The position numbers and the translations under genes are program-made. From the NCBI RefSeq assembly GCF_002760435.1, contig NZ_AUUU01000085.1, forward strand, positions 1 to 38,851: a stretch of DNA of 38,851 nt, in the 5' to 3' direction. Source of the DNA: Clostridium sp. LS (GTDB lineage Bacteria; Bacillota; Clostridia; Clostridiales; Clostridiaceae). The stretch's first letter is position 1. The number at the start of each line of letters is the position of its first letter. Under the pieces are notes generated by a model that worked only from the letters and a program-made list of their open reading frames with translations, searched no databases and was not told where the DNA came from. Of this stretch, positions 1-8,561 are shown one piece after another.

Positions 1-133
1 CGTCATACTGCGTCAGCAAATTCAGCTAATAGGCCCGCTATGAGCAGAATTTACTTCCTTGTCTGACATAAAGTGAAACTTTTCAGTTGGAATTTTACAT
101 TCCAACTGAATTAGTTGAACTTATCTTAAGACG
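1..133. other. Folded intergenic element (multi-stem), truncated by window start
   Basis: Two stem-loops lie side by side. The first spans 12-67: GTCAG pairs with CTGAC, then AAATTC (18-23) with GAATTT (47-52), then GCTAATAG with CTATGAGC (one mismatch) around a GCCCG loop. The second spans 71-122: a perfect 11-bp stem, TTCAGTTGGAA (82-92) with TTCCAACTGAA (100-110). Its base, AAGT-GA-AAC with GTT-GA-ACTT, places GA opposite GA, a tandem G.A arrangement familiar from RNA internal loops. CGTC (1-4) could close both stems with GACG (130-133). I do not recognise a known family. It could be a structured RNA or a dispersed palindromic repeat. All of this is seen by eye; no folding was run. Confidence 0.5.
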
Positions 134-139
134 AAATAT

Positions 140-216
140 GCACATATAAAAAAGCAGCTATGCTGTAAATAAGAACTTTTTATCGCATCTTTGGTCTATT
201 ATTTTTTTTCATGTGC
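140..216. repeat. Long-range inverted repeat with internal hairpin
   Basis: GCACAT (140-145) is complementary to ATGTGC (211-216). Inside it an A-run pairs with CTTTTT around a small CAGC-tat-GCTG hairpin. The right side carries a T8 run just before the closing arm. It lies 104 bases before smpB and may be part of its leader or the end of the upstream transcript. Function unknown. Confidence 0.3.
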
Positions 217-280
217 CTAATCTGTTCATCTTAACTTATTGATTTGAAAAGATATATATAATATAATTTTATAATATAAA

Positions 281-301
281 CTGTTAACTGTTAACTGTTA
301 A
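281..301 (+). repeat. Three tandem copies of CTGTTAA
   Basis: Three exact 7-base copies stand immediately upstream of the smpB ribosome binding site (308-313). Successive copies create GTTAAC palindromes. The tract may be replication slippage or a regulator site; the sequence does not decide. Confidence 0.7.
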
Positions 302-319
302 CTTAATAAGGGTGATTAA

Positions 320-790
320 ATGGCAAGAAAAAGAAATGAAAATTCATTGGCTGAAAATAGAAAAGCAAGACATGACTATTTTGTAGAAGAAGCAATGGAA
401 GCTGGATTAGTTTTAGTAGGCACAGAAGTTAAATCAATAAGAAATGGAAGAGTTAATCTTAAAGATTGCTATGCTGATATATATAACGGTGAGATATTCA
501 TAAAAAATATGCACATTTCTCCATATGAACAGGGAAATATTTTTAATGTGGATCCATTAAGAGAACGAAAATTATTACTTCATAGAGATGAAATAAGAAG
601 ACTTGATGGATTAGTATCTCAGGATGGATATACCTTAGTACCTTTATCTTTGTATTTAAAAGAGGGTAAAGTTAAAGTTGCACTTGGAGTATGTAGAGGT
701 AAGAAAAATTATGATAAGAGAGATTCTATGTTAGAAAGAGCTCATAAGAGAGATATGGATAGGGCAATAAAAGAACGAAATAAATTTTAG
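320..790 (+). CDS. smpB: SsrA-binding protein SmpB
   Basis: SmpB binds tmRNA and carries it, charged with alanine, to stalled ribosomes for trans-translation. The 156 residues match the usual family length of about 150-160. The N-terminus with NRKARHDYF, the segment [21 protein letters not shown] and the basic C-terminal tail rich in KR and RD are hallmark stretches. ATG at 320 follows a GGGTGA ribosome site by seven bases. In many Firmicutes rnr lies upstream and ssrA downstream. Here no tmRNA-like sequence is visible between the stop and the next gene, so ssrA is elsewhere or outside my recognition. The gene ends in its own terminator at 800-837. Identification is secure. Confidence 0.97.
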   Translation: MARKRNENSLAENRKARHDYFVEEAMEAGLVLVGTEVKSIRNGRVNLKDCYADIYNGEIFIKNMHISPYEQGNIFNVDPLRERKLLLHRDEIRRLDGLVSQDGYTLVPLSLYLKEGKVKVALGVCRGKKNYDKRDSMLERAHKRDMDRAIKERNKF

Positions 791-799
791 TAAGTTAAG

Positions 800-837
800 C
801 TACCAAAAAGTATGAATAATATTTTTGGTAGTTTTTT
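800..837 (+). terminator. Rho-independent terminator of smpB
   Basis: A perfect 10-bp stem (800-809 with 822-831, CTACCAAAAA/TTTTTGGTAG) with a 12-base loop is followed by six T residues. It starts ten bases after the smpB stop. Confidence 0.9.
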
Positions 838-996
838 GTTTGAATGAATTAATTATTATACTGTTTAATAAACTCTTAACAATAATTTAAAAATCATAAA
901 TGGGAAAGCTATAGAATTACATTATTGTATGGTATATAATTTATTATAAGTAAATATATGTAAAAAGATGAATTATTAATTAGGGGGAAATTTATT

Positions 997-3900
997 ATGA
1001 GGAAAATATTTAAAGTTCATAAAGTTATATCGATTTTAACTAGTCTATTTTTCACCATAACTTTATTTACTACAATTTCAGTAACAGGTTATGCTGCGGA
1101 AAGTGATAAAACTTTTGATATCATTGAAATAACTGATTTTCATGGAGCTTTAAATGATGCATCAGGAAAACCAGTAGCTGGAGTTTTATCAGATAGAATA
1201 AATAAAATAAAAAGTTCTAATCCTGATAAAACGCTAATTTTAGGAGGAGGAGATTTATATCAAGGCTCTGCAATTTCAAATATTATGAAAGGGATTCCAG
1301 TCCAAGAAGTCATGTCTAAGATTGGAATGGAAGTAACAACCCTTGGAAATCATGAATTTGATTGGGGGTTAGATACTCTTACAAATGAAACTATGAAAGG
1401 TGCAGCATATTCCATAGTATGCAGTAATCTTTACAATAAAACAACAGGCAAAAGGGTATTTGATCCTTATAAAATAATAACAAAGGATGGAGTAAAGATT
1501 GCGATTATAGGTGGAATTACAACCGAGACATCAACAATTGTATCGCCTAAATACGTAAAAGATTATGAATTTAAAGATGTTGCTAGTGAAGTTAATTCTA
1601 TTGCAAAAGAATTAAAACAAAATAAATCAGCAGATATAATATTAGCTTTAGTACATGAAGGGGATAACGGTGATAATGCTACTGGGCCAATATTTGATAT
1701 TGCAAATAAGCTCCAAAATGTAGATGCTGTATTTGGTGGGCATAGTCATACCAAAACTTCAGCTATGGCGAAAAACACAAATATCCCTGTTTATATTGGA
1801 AATTCAGCTGGTAAAGGATTTATAGACGCTAAGTTTAATATTACCTCAGATAAAAAAGTGAAGTTTGATACTCCAACAATTGAATCAAATTATATTGCAT
1901 TGGATAATGAAAATGGCTATAAAGCTGTAAAACCTCAAACAGATAAAAATATTGATGATATAGTAAATAAGGCTAATGATGAAATAAAATCAACAACTGA
2001 TGAGGTTATTGGATATAACAATGGAAATGAGCTTACAAGAAAATTAAATGTCTCTCCTTATGGAGCATCAGTTTTAGGAAACTGGGCTTCAGATGTTACG
2101 AGAGGAGCAGTTAATGCTGATGTTGGTATTCAAAATAATGGGGGATTAAGAATAGATATACCACAAGGTAATATTACAGTAGGTACTATGTGGCAGTTTA
2201 TGCCTTTTGATAATACAATTTACAAGTTAAATATGACAAAAGCAGAGTTAAAAGAAGCTTTAGAACAAGGTGTTGCTGATAATAGTAAAGGAATGCAGGT
2301 ATCAGGGGTTAAGTTTATATATGATTCAACTCTTCCATCAGGACAAAGAATTAAGAATATTACAAGAGAAAACGGAACAGCTATTAGTGATACTGAAAAA
2401 TTATCTATAGCAGTCCCAGACTTTGTGGCTCAAGGAGGAGATTCTTTCACTGCATTTAAAAAATATGGGGGATTGGATGTGGCAAATGATACTCATATTT
2501 TAGTAAGAGATGCGCTTATAGATTGGTGTAAGACGAATAAAGATAAAAATGGCGCAAACACGATTACTAACAAAGTAAATGAAAGAATAATAAATTTATC
2601 AACATCAAGTTCAAGTAATGTTTCAAGTGCTAATAATTCTTCGAGTTCAATAACATTATTGGCAACAACTGATGTCCATGGTACTGTCTTAGATTATGAT
2701 TATGCCGTAGGGAAAGCTACAGAAAAAGGTCAAGGTTTAGCAAGGGTTTCATCATATGTAAAAAGTGTAAGGCAAAATAACAAGAATGTTATGTTAATTG
2801 ATAATGGAGATACCATCCAAGGTACTCCTTTATCTTACTATTATGATGTTATGGATAAAAGCGTAGAATATCCTATGGCAAAAGTAATGGGCGCTATGAA
2901 ATATGATTCATGGACTTTAGGAAACCATGAATTTAATTACGGATTAGATGTACTAAATAGGATTATTAAAGATTATAAAACTGAAGGAATATCTGTTCTT
3001 GCAGCTAATGTCTACAAGGATGATAATACTAATTTTGTACAGCCATATATAATAAAAAGCTTTAATATAAATGGTAAAGAAGTAAAAGTAGCAGTAATAG
3101 GATTGGAAAATAAGTGTGTGCCAAGCTGGGAAGATAAAAAGCATTATGATGGATTAAAATTTAATGATCTTGTAGATGAGGCAAAAAAGTGGGTTAAAGA
3201 AGTGAAAGATAAAGGAGCAGATATTGTTATAGTTTCAGCTCATAGCGGGCAAGAATCAGAAGCAGATGTTCTACCTGAAAATCAAGTTAATGCAATTGCA
3301 ACCCAGGTAAGTGGTATAGATGCAATTGTTGCAGGGCATACTCACTTAAAAGTCAATGATTTAACTAAAAAAAATCCAGAAGGAAAAGTTGTACCAATAG
3401 TTGAATCAGCAAAAGGTGCAACTGGCATAGCGGAATTTGATATGAACATCGATTCAAATGGTAAGCTTTCTGGAATATCAACAAAGAATATTACTATTGA
3501 TAAGAGTATAGCAGAAGATCCAGAAATAGTGAGTTTGATTAAGCCGTACCAAGATACCACTTTAAAGTATGTAGACACAAAAATCGGAACTTCAAGTGGA
3601 GAATTTACTGGAAATGGACAAACAACTCAGCCTACAGCAATTATGGAGCTAATTAACAAAGTTCAAAAAGAATCTGCAGGAACTCAATTGTCTATTGCTG
3701 CTCCTTTAAGTTCATCAGCTTTTATACCAAAGGGAGATATAACTATTAAGGATATGATGTCAGTTTATACCTTTGAAAATTTCTTATATGGTGTAAAGAT
3801 GAATGGTAAACAGCTTAAAGATTGGATGGAGTATTCAGTTAGATACTATGCTCAAATAGATAGTAGTAATAAAGCTGCAGTTAAAGATTCAGTATTAAAT

Positions 3901-4299
3901 ATACCAGATTATAATTTAGATCAATTATATGGTGCAACATATGATATAGATTTAACAGCTCCAGCATGCACAATAGATAAAACAACTAGAAGAGTAATTT
4001 CTGGAAATAGAATAAAAAATTTAAAAGTAAATGGAATACCTGTAAAAGATAGCGATGTATTTACTGTAGCTATTAATAATTATAGATTCAATGGCGGTGG
4101 TGGTTTCATGAAGGCCGCAGGATTAAGTAATACTGATCCAAGCATTGTAACTTATGATTCGGGTAAAGCTTTAGGAGATGACGGACAAGTTAGAAGTTTA
4201 ATGACTAATTATATTAAGGAACATGGACAAATTTCACCTGAATGTTCAAATAATTGGGGTGTCATAACAGATAGTATTAATCAAAAGAAAGCAGCTTAA
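997..4299 (+). CDS. Secreted tandem 5'-nucleotidase / cyclic nucleotide phosphodiesterase
   Basis: An 1100-residue exported nucleotide-scavenging enzyme with two complete 5'-nucleotidase units. Residues 1-34 form a signal peptide (basic start, hydrophobic core, cleavage near GYAA). Unit one has metallophosphatase motifs DFHGA, GGGDLYQGS, GNHEFDWG and GGHSHTKT, then a C-terminal nucleotidase domain. A serine-rich linker near residues 536-551 leads to unit two with DVHGT, NGDTIQGTP, GNHEFNYG and AGHTHL and its own C-terminal domain. All metal-ligand motifs look intact in both units. The family is B. subtilis YfkN-like (2',3'-cyclic nucleotide 2'-phosphodiesterase/3'-nucleotidase plus 5'-nucleotidase). 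Unlike many relatives it has no LPXTG or other C-terminal anchor, so it is probably released. ATG 997 follows GGGGGA. Which unit acts on which substrate cannot be read from sequence. Confidence 0.93.
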   Translation: MRKIFKVHKVISILTSLFFTITLFTTISVTGYAAESDKTFDIIEITDFHGALNDASGKPVAGVLSDRINKIKSSNPDKTLILGGGDLYQGSAISNIMKGIPVQEVMSKIGMEVTTLGNHEFDWGLDTLTNETMKGAAYSIVCSNLYNKTTGKRVFDPYKIITKDGVKIAIIGGITTETSTIVSPKYVKDYEFKDVASEVNSIAKELKQNKSADIILALVHEGDNGDNATGPIFDIANKLQNVDAVFGGHSHTKTSAMAKNTNIPVYIGNSAGKGFIDAKFNITSDKKVKFDTPTIESNYIALDNENGYKAVKPQTDKNIDDIVNKANDEIKSTTDEVIGYNNGNELTRKLNVSPYGASVLGNWASDVTRGAVNADVGIQNNGGLRIDIPQGNITVGTMWQFMPFDNTIYKLNMTKAELKEALEQGVADNSKGMQVSGVKFIYDSTLPSGQRIKNITRENGTAISDTEKLSIAVPDFVAQGGDSFTAFKKYGGLDVANDTHILVRDALIDWCKTNKDKNGANTITNKVNERIINLSTSSSSNVSSANNSSSSITLLATTDVHGTVLDYDYAVGKATEKGQGLARVSSYVKSVRQNNKNVMLIDNGDTIQGTPLSYYYDVMDKSVEYPMAKVMGAMKYDSWTLGNHEFNYGLDVLNRIIKDYKTEGISVLAANVYKDDNTNFVQPYIIKSFNINGKEVKVAVIGLENKCVPSWEDKKHYDGLKFNDLVDEAKKWVKEVKDKGADIVIVSAHSGQESEADVLPENQVNAIATQVSGIDAIVAGHTHLKVNDLTKKNPEGKVVPIVESAKGATGIAEFDMNIDSNGKLSGISTKNITIDKSIAEDPEIVSLIKPYQDTTLKYVDTKIGTSSGEFTGNGQTTQPTAIMELINKVQKESAGTQLSIAAPLSSSAFIPKGDITIKDMMSVYTFENFLYGVKMNGKQLKDWMEYSVRYYAQIDSSNKAAVKDSVLNIPDYNLDQLYGATYDIDLTAPACTIDKTTRRVISGNRIKNLKVNGIPVKDSDVFTVAINNYRFNGGGGFMKAAGLSNTDPSIVTYDSGKALGDDGQVRSLMTNYIKEHGQISPECSNNWGVITDSINQKKAA

Positions 4300-4356
4300 A
4301 TAGCGGTGGAGAATGTTTTTTAAAATTTATATATAAAAATTAAAAAGTTCTTGCAA

Positions 4357-4428
4357 TATAACCATCAAATATATATAATAATAGTAATCCGAGTATAATA
4401 CTTTGGATTAAATGGGTGCTATGGTTAT
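4357..4428. repeat. Nested inverted repeats upstream of the met promoter
   Basis: An outer arm ATAACCAT (4358-4365) matches ATGGTTAT (4421-4428). Inside, TAATCC (4385-4390) matches GGATTA (4405-4410) and AGTA matches TACT around a short loop. There is no T-run after it, so it is not a typical terminator. It may end the nucleotidase transcript or bind a regulator just before the -35 at 4439. Confidence 0.35.
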
Positions 4429-4438
4429 TATTTAGAGA

Positions 4439-4467
4439 TTGACAAATGAAAAGAATGTTAATATAAT
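4439..4467 (+). promoter_or_regulatory. Consensus housekeeping promoter of the met operon
   Basis: TTGACA (4439-4444) and TATAAT (4462-4467) are both perfect consensus hexamers separated by exactly 17 bases. Transcription would start near 4474, just before the SAM-I riboswitch. Such a strong promoter fits an operon whose control is by premature termination. Confidence 0.88.
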
Positions 4468-4499
4468 CAGATCAGTAACTAAATTAAATAATCTAATGT

Positions 4500-4669
4500 C
4501 TTATCAAGAGTGGCGGAGGGACTGGCCCTGCGAAGCCCGGCAACCTAAATATTGATATTCACCAATATTTATATGGTGCTAATTCCAGCAGCATTTAGCT
4601 GATAGATGAGAGAGTAAATTTGAATGGTGTTTTATGCGCTGGAGATTTATTCTCTGGCGCTTTTGTTTT
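4500..4669 (+). promoter_or_regulatory. SAM-I riboswitch (S-box) with terminator
   Basis: The aptamer (about 4500-4612) shows the S-box signatures: CTTATCAAGAG start, GGCGGAGGGACTGGCCC, GAAGCCCGGCAACC, GGTGCTAATTCC, and the closing GATAGATGAGAG. A terminator follows at 4636-4669: a 10-bp stem GCGCTGGAGA/TCTCTGGCGC with two wobble pairs, then a T-rich tail. By family knowledge, S-adenosylmethionine binding favours termination, so metNIQ is expressed when SAM is low. The downstream methionine importer agrees with this. Confidence 0.96.
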
Positions 4670-4749
4670 GAGGTATTAACTAGTTATTTAATTAGAGTAC
4701 CTTAGTTATCCGGAAACTAGCAAAACAAAATCAAGGGAGGAAATGTGTT

Positions 4750-5715
4750 TTGATAGAAATTAAAAATGTAGTGAAAAATTTTGGGGAAACACAGGTTATA
4801 AAAGATGTATCAATAAGTATTAAAGAAGGCGAAATATACGGGATAATTGGACATAGCGGTGCAGGAAAATCGACATTACTTAGATGTATTAATGGTCTTG
4901 AATCATATGATGGAGGATCTGTGAAAGTAATGGGTAAAGAAGTGTCCTCATTAGATGGTACTAGCCTTAGAGAGTTTAGAAAAGATTTGGGAATGATTTT
5001 TCAAAACTTTAATCTTATGCAAAGAAAGAATGTTTTTGATAATGTAGCACTTCCACTTGAAGTGTGGGGATATAGTAAAAATGAAATTAAAGACAAGGTA
5101 TTAAGATTATTAGATTTAGTTGGATTAAAAGATAAAAGACTAAGTAAACCATCAGAACTAAGTGGTGGACAAAAACAAAGAGTAGCAATAGCAAGAGCAT
5201 TAGCTTTGGATCCCAAAATATTATTATGTGATGAAGCAACTTCAGCATTAGATCCTAAAATTACAAAAGATATTTTATCACTACTTTCTAAAATCAATAA
5301 GGAGTTAGGAATAACTATAGTTATGGTTACCCATCAAATGGAGGTAATAAAAGAAGTATGTGAGAGAGTTGCGTTAATTGATGGAGGAAAGATAAAAGCT
5401 GAAGGAAAAGCTGAAGACTTGTTCTTAAAGCCAGGAAAATCTTTGAAGAAATTCTTAGGTGAAGAAGATGATGAAATATTACCAGAAGAGGGAGTTAACA
5501 TCAAACTATTTTTCCCAAGTGATTCTTCAGAAAATTCTCTTATAACAAAAATGGCAAGAGAGCTAGAAATAGACTTTTCGATAGTTTGGGGAAAGCTTGA
5601 GAAATTTAGAAGTGAAGTATTAGGTGGGCTTGTAATAAATATTAAGGAAGAAGATAAGGATAAGGTTATAGGATACCTTCAAAGCAAAAATATTTTATTG
5701 GAGGTGATTAAATAA
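4750..5715 (+). CDS. metN: Methionine ABC transporter ATP-binding protein MetN
   Basis: MetN is the ATPase that powers methionine import with MetI and MetQ. The 321 residues show Walker [10 protein letters not shown] (about 35-43), the signature LSGGQKQR (about 136-143), Walker B ILLCDEA (about 156-162), and a C-terminal NIL/ACT-type domain from about residue 250 that in this family binds methionine and inhibits transport. The start is TTG at 4750, nine bases after AGGGAGG; no better start is near. The stop codon overlaps the metI ATG by one base, indicating translational coupling. Control is by the SAM-I riboswitch directly upstream. Confidence 0.96.
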   Translation: MIEIKNVVKNFGETQVIKDVSISIKEGEIYGIIGHSGAGKSTLLRCINGLESYDGGSVKVMGKEVSSLDGTSLREFRKDLGMIFQNFNLMQRKNVFDNVALPLEVWGYSKNEIKDKVLRLLDLVGLKDKRLSKPSELSGGQKQRVAIARALALDPKILLCDEATSALDPKITKDILSLLSKINKELGITIVMVTHQMEVIKEVCERVALIDGGKIKAEGKAEDLFLKPGKSLKKFLGEEDDEILPEEGVNIKLFFPSDSSENSLITKMARELEIDFSIVWGKLEKFRSEVLGGLVINIKEEDKDKVIGYLQSKNILLEVIK

Positions 5716-6353
5716 TGAATGAGATAATAATAAAAGCTTTAGTAGAAACATTGGAAATGGTTTTTGCTTCAACTATCGGTTCACTTATTTTAGGATTTAT
5801 ACCTGCAATAATATTAACGGTTACTGCAAAAGATGGGTTAAAGCCAAATAAAGTAGTATATACAGTTTTGGATTTAATTATTAATATATTAAGAAGTTTT
5901 CCGGTTATTATATTAATGGTGGCAATTATACCTCTAACTAGATTTATTGCTGGTAAATCCATTGGTACAGAAGCAGCTATAGTTCCATTAACAATTGCAG
6001 CTGCGCCATTTGTAGCAAGAATTATAGAATCAGCATTAAGAGAAGTTGATAAAGGTATAATTGAAGCAGCAAAATCTTTTGGGGCATCAAATACTCAGAT
6101 CATATTTAAGGTTATGCTTAAAGAAGCCATTCCTTCAATAGCATCAGGAATTACTCTTACAATAATAAGCATCGTAGGATATTCTGCCATGGCAGGAACA
6201 ATTGGAGGAGGAGGTCTTGGTCAAGTAGCTATAAGCTATGGGTACCAAAGATTCCAAACAGACTTTATGGTAGTTACATGCCTAGTTTTAATTATAGTAG
6301 TACAAGGTCTACAAGTTTTAGGAAATTATTTTTATAATAAGTTATCAAAATAG
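5715..6353 (+). CDS. metI: Methionine ABC transporter permease MetI
   Basis: The 212-residue inner-membrane channel subunit has about five hydrophobic segments and the cytoplasmic coupling loop EAAKSFGASNTQIIFKVMLKEAIP, the EAA motif that contacts MetN. Length is typical for MetI. The start overlaps the metN stop by one base. The final segment GYSAMAGTIGGGGLGQVAI is a conserved MetI signature. Confidence 0.95.
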   Translation: MNEIIIKALVETLEMVFASTIGSLILGFIPAIILTVTAKDGLKPNKVVYTVLDLIINILRSFPVIILMVAIIPLTRFIAGKSIGTEAAIVPLTIAAAPFVARIIESALREVDKGIIEAAKSFGASNTQIIFKVMLKEAIPSIASGITLTIISIVGYSAMAGTIGGGGLGQVAISYGYQRFQTDFMVVTCLVLIIVVQGLQVLGNYFYNKLSK

Positions 6354-6364
6354 GGGGAATAAAC

Positions 6365-7195
6365 ATGAAAAAGAAATCAATTTTATCAATAGTTTTAGCA
6401 GGAGTTCTTACATTTGGACTAGTAGGATGCGGAAATGCATCTAATACAGGAAATGCAGGATCAAAAGAAGATAAGGTAATAAAAATAGGGGTAACACCAA
6501 AACCACATGAAGAAATAGTAAATGTGGCTAAGCCATTACTTGAAAAAGAAGGATATAAAGTAGAAATAACAGAATTTAATGATTATAATCAACCTAATAC
6601 TGCTGTAGAAGAAGGTTCATTAGATGCAAACTTCTTCCAACATACTCCATATTTAAATGAGCAAAATTCTTCAAAAGGATATCACTTAGTTTCAGTAGGT
6701 GCTATTCATTTAGAACCAATGGGATTATATTCTAAGAAGGTTAAAAGTTTAGATGAAATCAAAAACGGTGCTACTATTGCAGTTCCTAACGATCCATCAA
6801 ATGAAGCAAGAGCATTAAAATTATTAGCAGGAAAAGGCTTAATAAAAGTTAAAGATGGTGAATTAATTACACAAAAAGATATTACTGAAAATCCTAAAAA
6901 TATAACAATTAAAGAGTTGGAAGCAGCAGCAGTTCCAAGAGCAATTGATGATGTTGATGCAGCTGTAATAAACGGAAATTATGCAATTGAAGCTAAATTT
7001 AATCCAGCAAAAGATGCTATAATTATTGAAGATAAAGATTCAGAAGCTGCTAAACCTTATGCTAATATCGTTGTTGTAAAAAAAGGTAACGAAGATCAAC
7101 AAAAAATTAAAGATTTAGTAAAAGCAATGACTTCACCAGAAGTAAAAGCATTTATAGAAAAAGAATATAATGGATCAGTAATTCCAGTATTCTAA
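6365..7195 (+). CDS. metQ: Methionine-binding lipoprotein MetQ
   Basis: The substrate-binding lipoprotein of the MetNIQ importer (276 residues). The N-terminus is a lipoprotein signal peptide with lipobox LVGC, so Cys22 would be lipidated and the protein anchored outside the membrane. The mature part is an NlpA-family domain (IKIGVTPKPHEEIV, FNDYNQPNTAV, DANFFQHTPYL, IAVPNDPSNEARALKLL). It starts 11 bases after metI behind AGGGGGAA. The transcript probably ends at the terminator at 7306-7338. Confidence 0.96.
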   Translation: MKKKSILSIVLAGVLTFGLVGCGNASNTGNAGSKEDKVIKIGVTPKPHEEIVNVAKPLLEKEGYKVEITEFNDYNQPNTAVEEGSLDANFFQHTPYLNEQNSSKGYHLVSVGAIHLEPMGLYSKKVKSLDEIKNGATIAVPNDPSNEARALKLLAGKGLIKVKDGELITQKDITENPKNITIKELEAAAVPRAIDDVDAAVINGNYAIEAKFNPAKDAIIIEDKDSEAAKPYANIVVVKKGNEDQQKIKDLVKAMTSPEVKAFIEKEYNGSVIPVF

Positions 7196-7202
7196 TATTA
7201 TA

Positions 7203-7252
7203 TTTTTATAGATGCACAGCATTTAAGCTAGACTTATGTAGTAACTTACCGA
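7203..7252 (-). repeat. Short dispersed element, copy A
   Basis: Read on the minus strand this stretch begins ATTTCGGTAAGTTAC and ends GCATCTATA. It resembles 9511-9558 on the plus strand: the same ends, nearly equal length (49 and 48 bases), and about 70% identity by eye. The two copies face each other and flank the DUF1232 and RNase H genes. Function unknown. Confidence 0.45.
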
Positions 7253-7305
7253 AATAATAAATAGCTTGAATATTATAAAATATATAGGTTGTAAATAGAA
7301 GAAGC

Positions 7306-7338
7306 AGAGGATATATAGAGATATGTATTCTCTTTTTT
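7306..7338 (+). terminator. Probable terminator of metNIQ
   Basis: A 12-bp stem with two wobble pairs (7306-7317 with 7322-7333) and a GAGA loop is followed by a run of six T. A further small hairpin, GTGT-GCTA with TAGC-ACAC, follows at 7339-7362. The rest of 7196-7524 holds copy A of the short repeat and AT-rich sequence with no gene. Confidence 0.65.
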
Positions 7339-7524
7339 GTGTAGCTAATATATATAGCACACATCTTTTATAATTTATTGGAATAATGTATACTTTTAAG
7401 TATATTTAGGAAGAAGATTTGGATATATTTAAATTTTTTGCATGGTGAAATAATCATGGTATTTTAGATTTGTTGTTTTCTTTCAGGTGTCTTATATAAA
7501 TATTTATTTAAAGGGGAATGATAT

Positions 7525-8499
7525 ATGAACATATCAGGGGTTAATGTTAAGTTATTAGGGAGCGATTTATTAAGCATTATAAATGAATTTGTTAAAATTG
7601 AAGGTTTAAATATTAAAAATGTAGCTATAGATGAAGGTATAATTATAGAAGGTAGTTTTAGAAAAGGAATTAATGTGGACTTTTTTGTTAAGGTTCAATT
7701 GATTGGATGTGAAAATAATAAAATTACTGCCAGAATAATTAAAATGAAAATTTTAAATTTGGGCATGCTTAGAATATTAAGAAGTTTCACGCTAAAGCAA
7801 CTAAGTAAGGCATTTAATAAATATGGAATATGTAGTGATAGAGATAGAATTACAGTAAATGTAAATACTTTGCTCAAAGATGTACCGTTTGTAGAATTTA
7901 ATATTGATGAGATTTATATGAAGAAGTCTGAAGTATTGGTTGAAGCTAGTGAGGTTAAAATTTCAATAGCTGGTAACTTAATAAAAAACATTGAGGAAGA
8001 AAAAGCAACGGAAGAAAAAGCAACGGAAGAAAAAGATGAAATAGTTGATTTTGAAATAATAAATAAAATAGAAGATAATTATTCTAGAGGAAGAAAAGTG
8101 TTAGAAGATAAGCTCCCAGAAAGAGCACAAAAGTATAAGGAATATATTTTTATACTTCCAGATATAGTTTCGCTTATATATAGATTACTTAAAGATAAAA
8201 GAGTACCTATAAAAACTAAGATATTGATGGCAGCAGCAATAACATATATAACAGTGCCTGCTAATATTATACCAAATAGTATACCATTTATTGGAGTTAT
8301 TGATGATGTTGGGGTTGCATTTTTTGCAGTGAATAAGATTCTTAACGATGTTCCATTGTCAGTAATAGTAGAAAATTGGCAGGGTAAAAATGACTTACTT
8401 TTAGTATTAAAAAATGGATTCGAATATTTAATTAATTTTACAGGAGCCAAAAATGTAGAGAGATTATATGAAGTAATCGAAGATCTCTCTATGCTATAA
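7525..8499 (+). CDS. DUF1232 (YkvA-type) protein with novel N-terminal half
   Basis: A 324-residue protein of unknown function. Residues about 205-290 form a DUF1232 domain: the stretch KDKRVPIKTKILMAAAITY is followed by VPANIIPNSIPFIGVIDDVG, a membrane-associated hairpin seen in YkvA-like proteins. The N-terminal 150 residues resemble nothing I can name. They look like a beta-rich domain (VNVKLLGSDLL, GIIIEGSFRKGINVDFFVKVQL). The two halves are joined by an acidic linker containing a repeated EEKAT unit, encoded by a 15-base tandem repeat near 7999-8034. ATG 7525 follows AAGGGGAA. It may be co-transcribed with the RNase H gene 62 bases downstream. Confidence 0.7.
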   Translation: MNISGVNVKLLGSDLLSIINEFVKIEGLNIKNVAIDEGIIIEGSFRKGINVDFFVKVQLIGCENNKITARIIKMKILNLGMLRILRSFTLKQLSKAFNKYGICSDRDRITVNVNTLLKDVPFVEFNIDEIYMKKSEVLVEASEVKISIAGNLIKNIEEEKATEEKATEEKDEIVDFEIINKIEDNYSRGRKVLEDKLPERAQKYKEYIFILPDIVSLIYRLLKDKRVPIKTKILMAAAITYITVPANIIPNSIPFIGVIDDVGVAFFAVNKILNDVPLSVIVENWQGKNDLLLVLKNGFEYLINFTGAKNVERLYEVIEDLSML

Positions 8500-8561
8500 A
8501 AGCAACTATTATATTAGATATATTATAATAGAATGGAAATTAAAAAGAAGGGATAAAAGTA

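Noticed and set aside
872..900. Possible Pho-box-like TTAACA/TTTAA tract upstream of the 5'-nucleotidase
   Set aside because: Only one half resembles the consensus, and AT-rich DNA produces such matches by chance.
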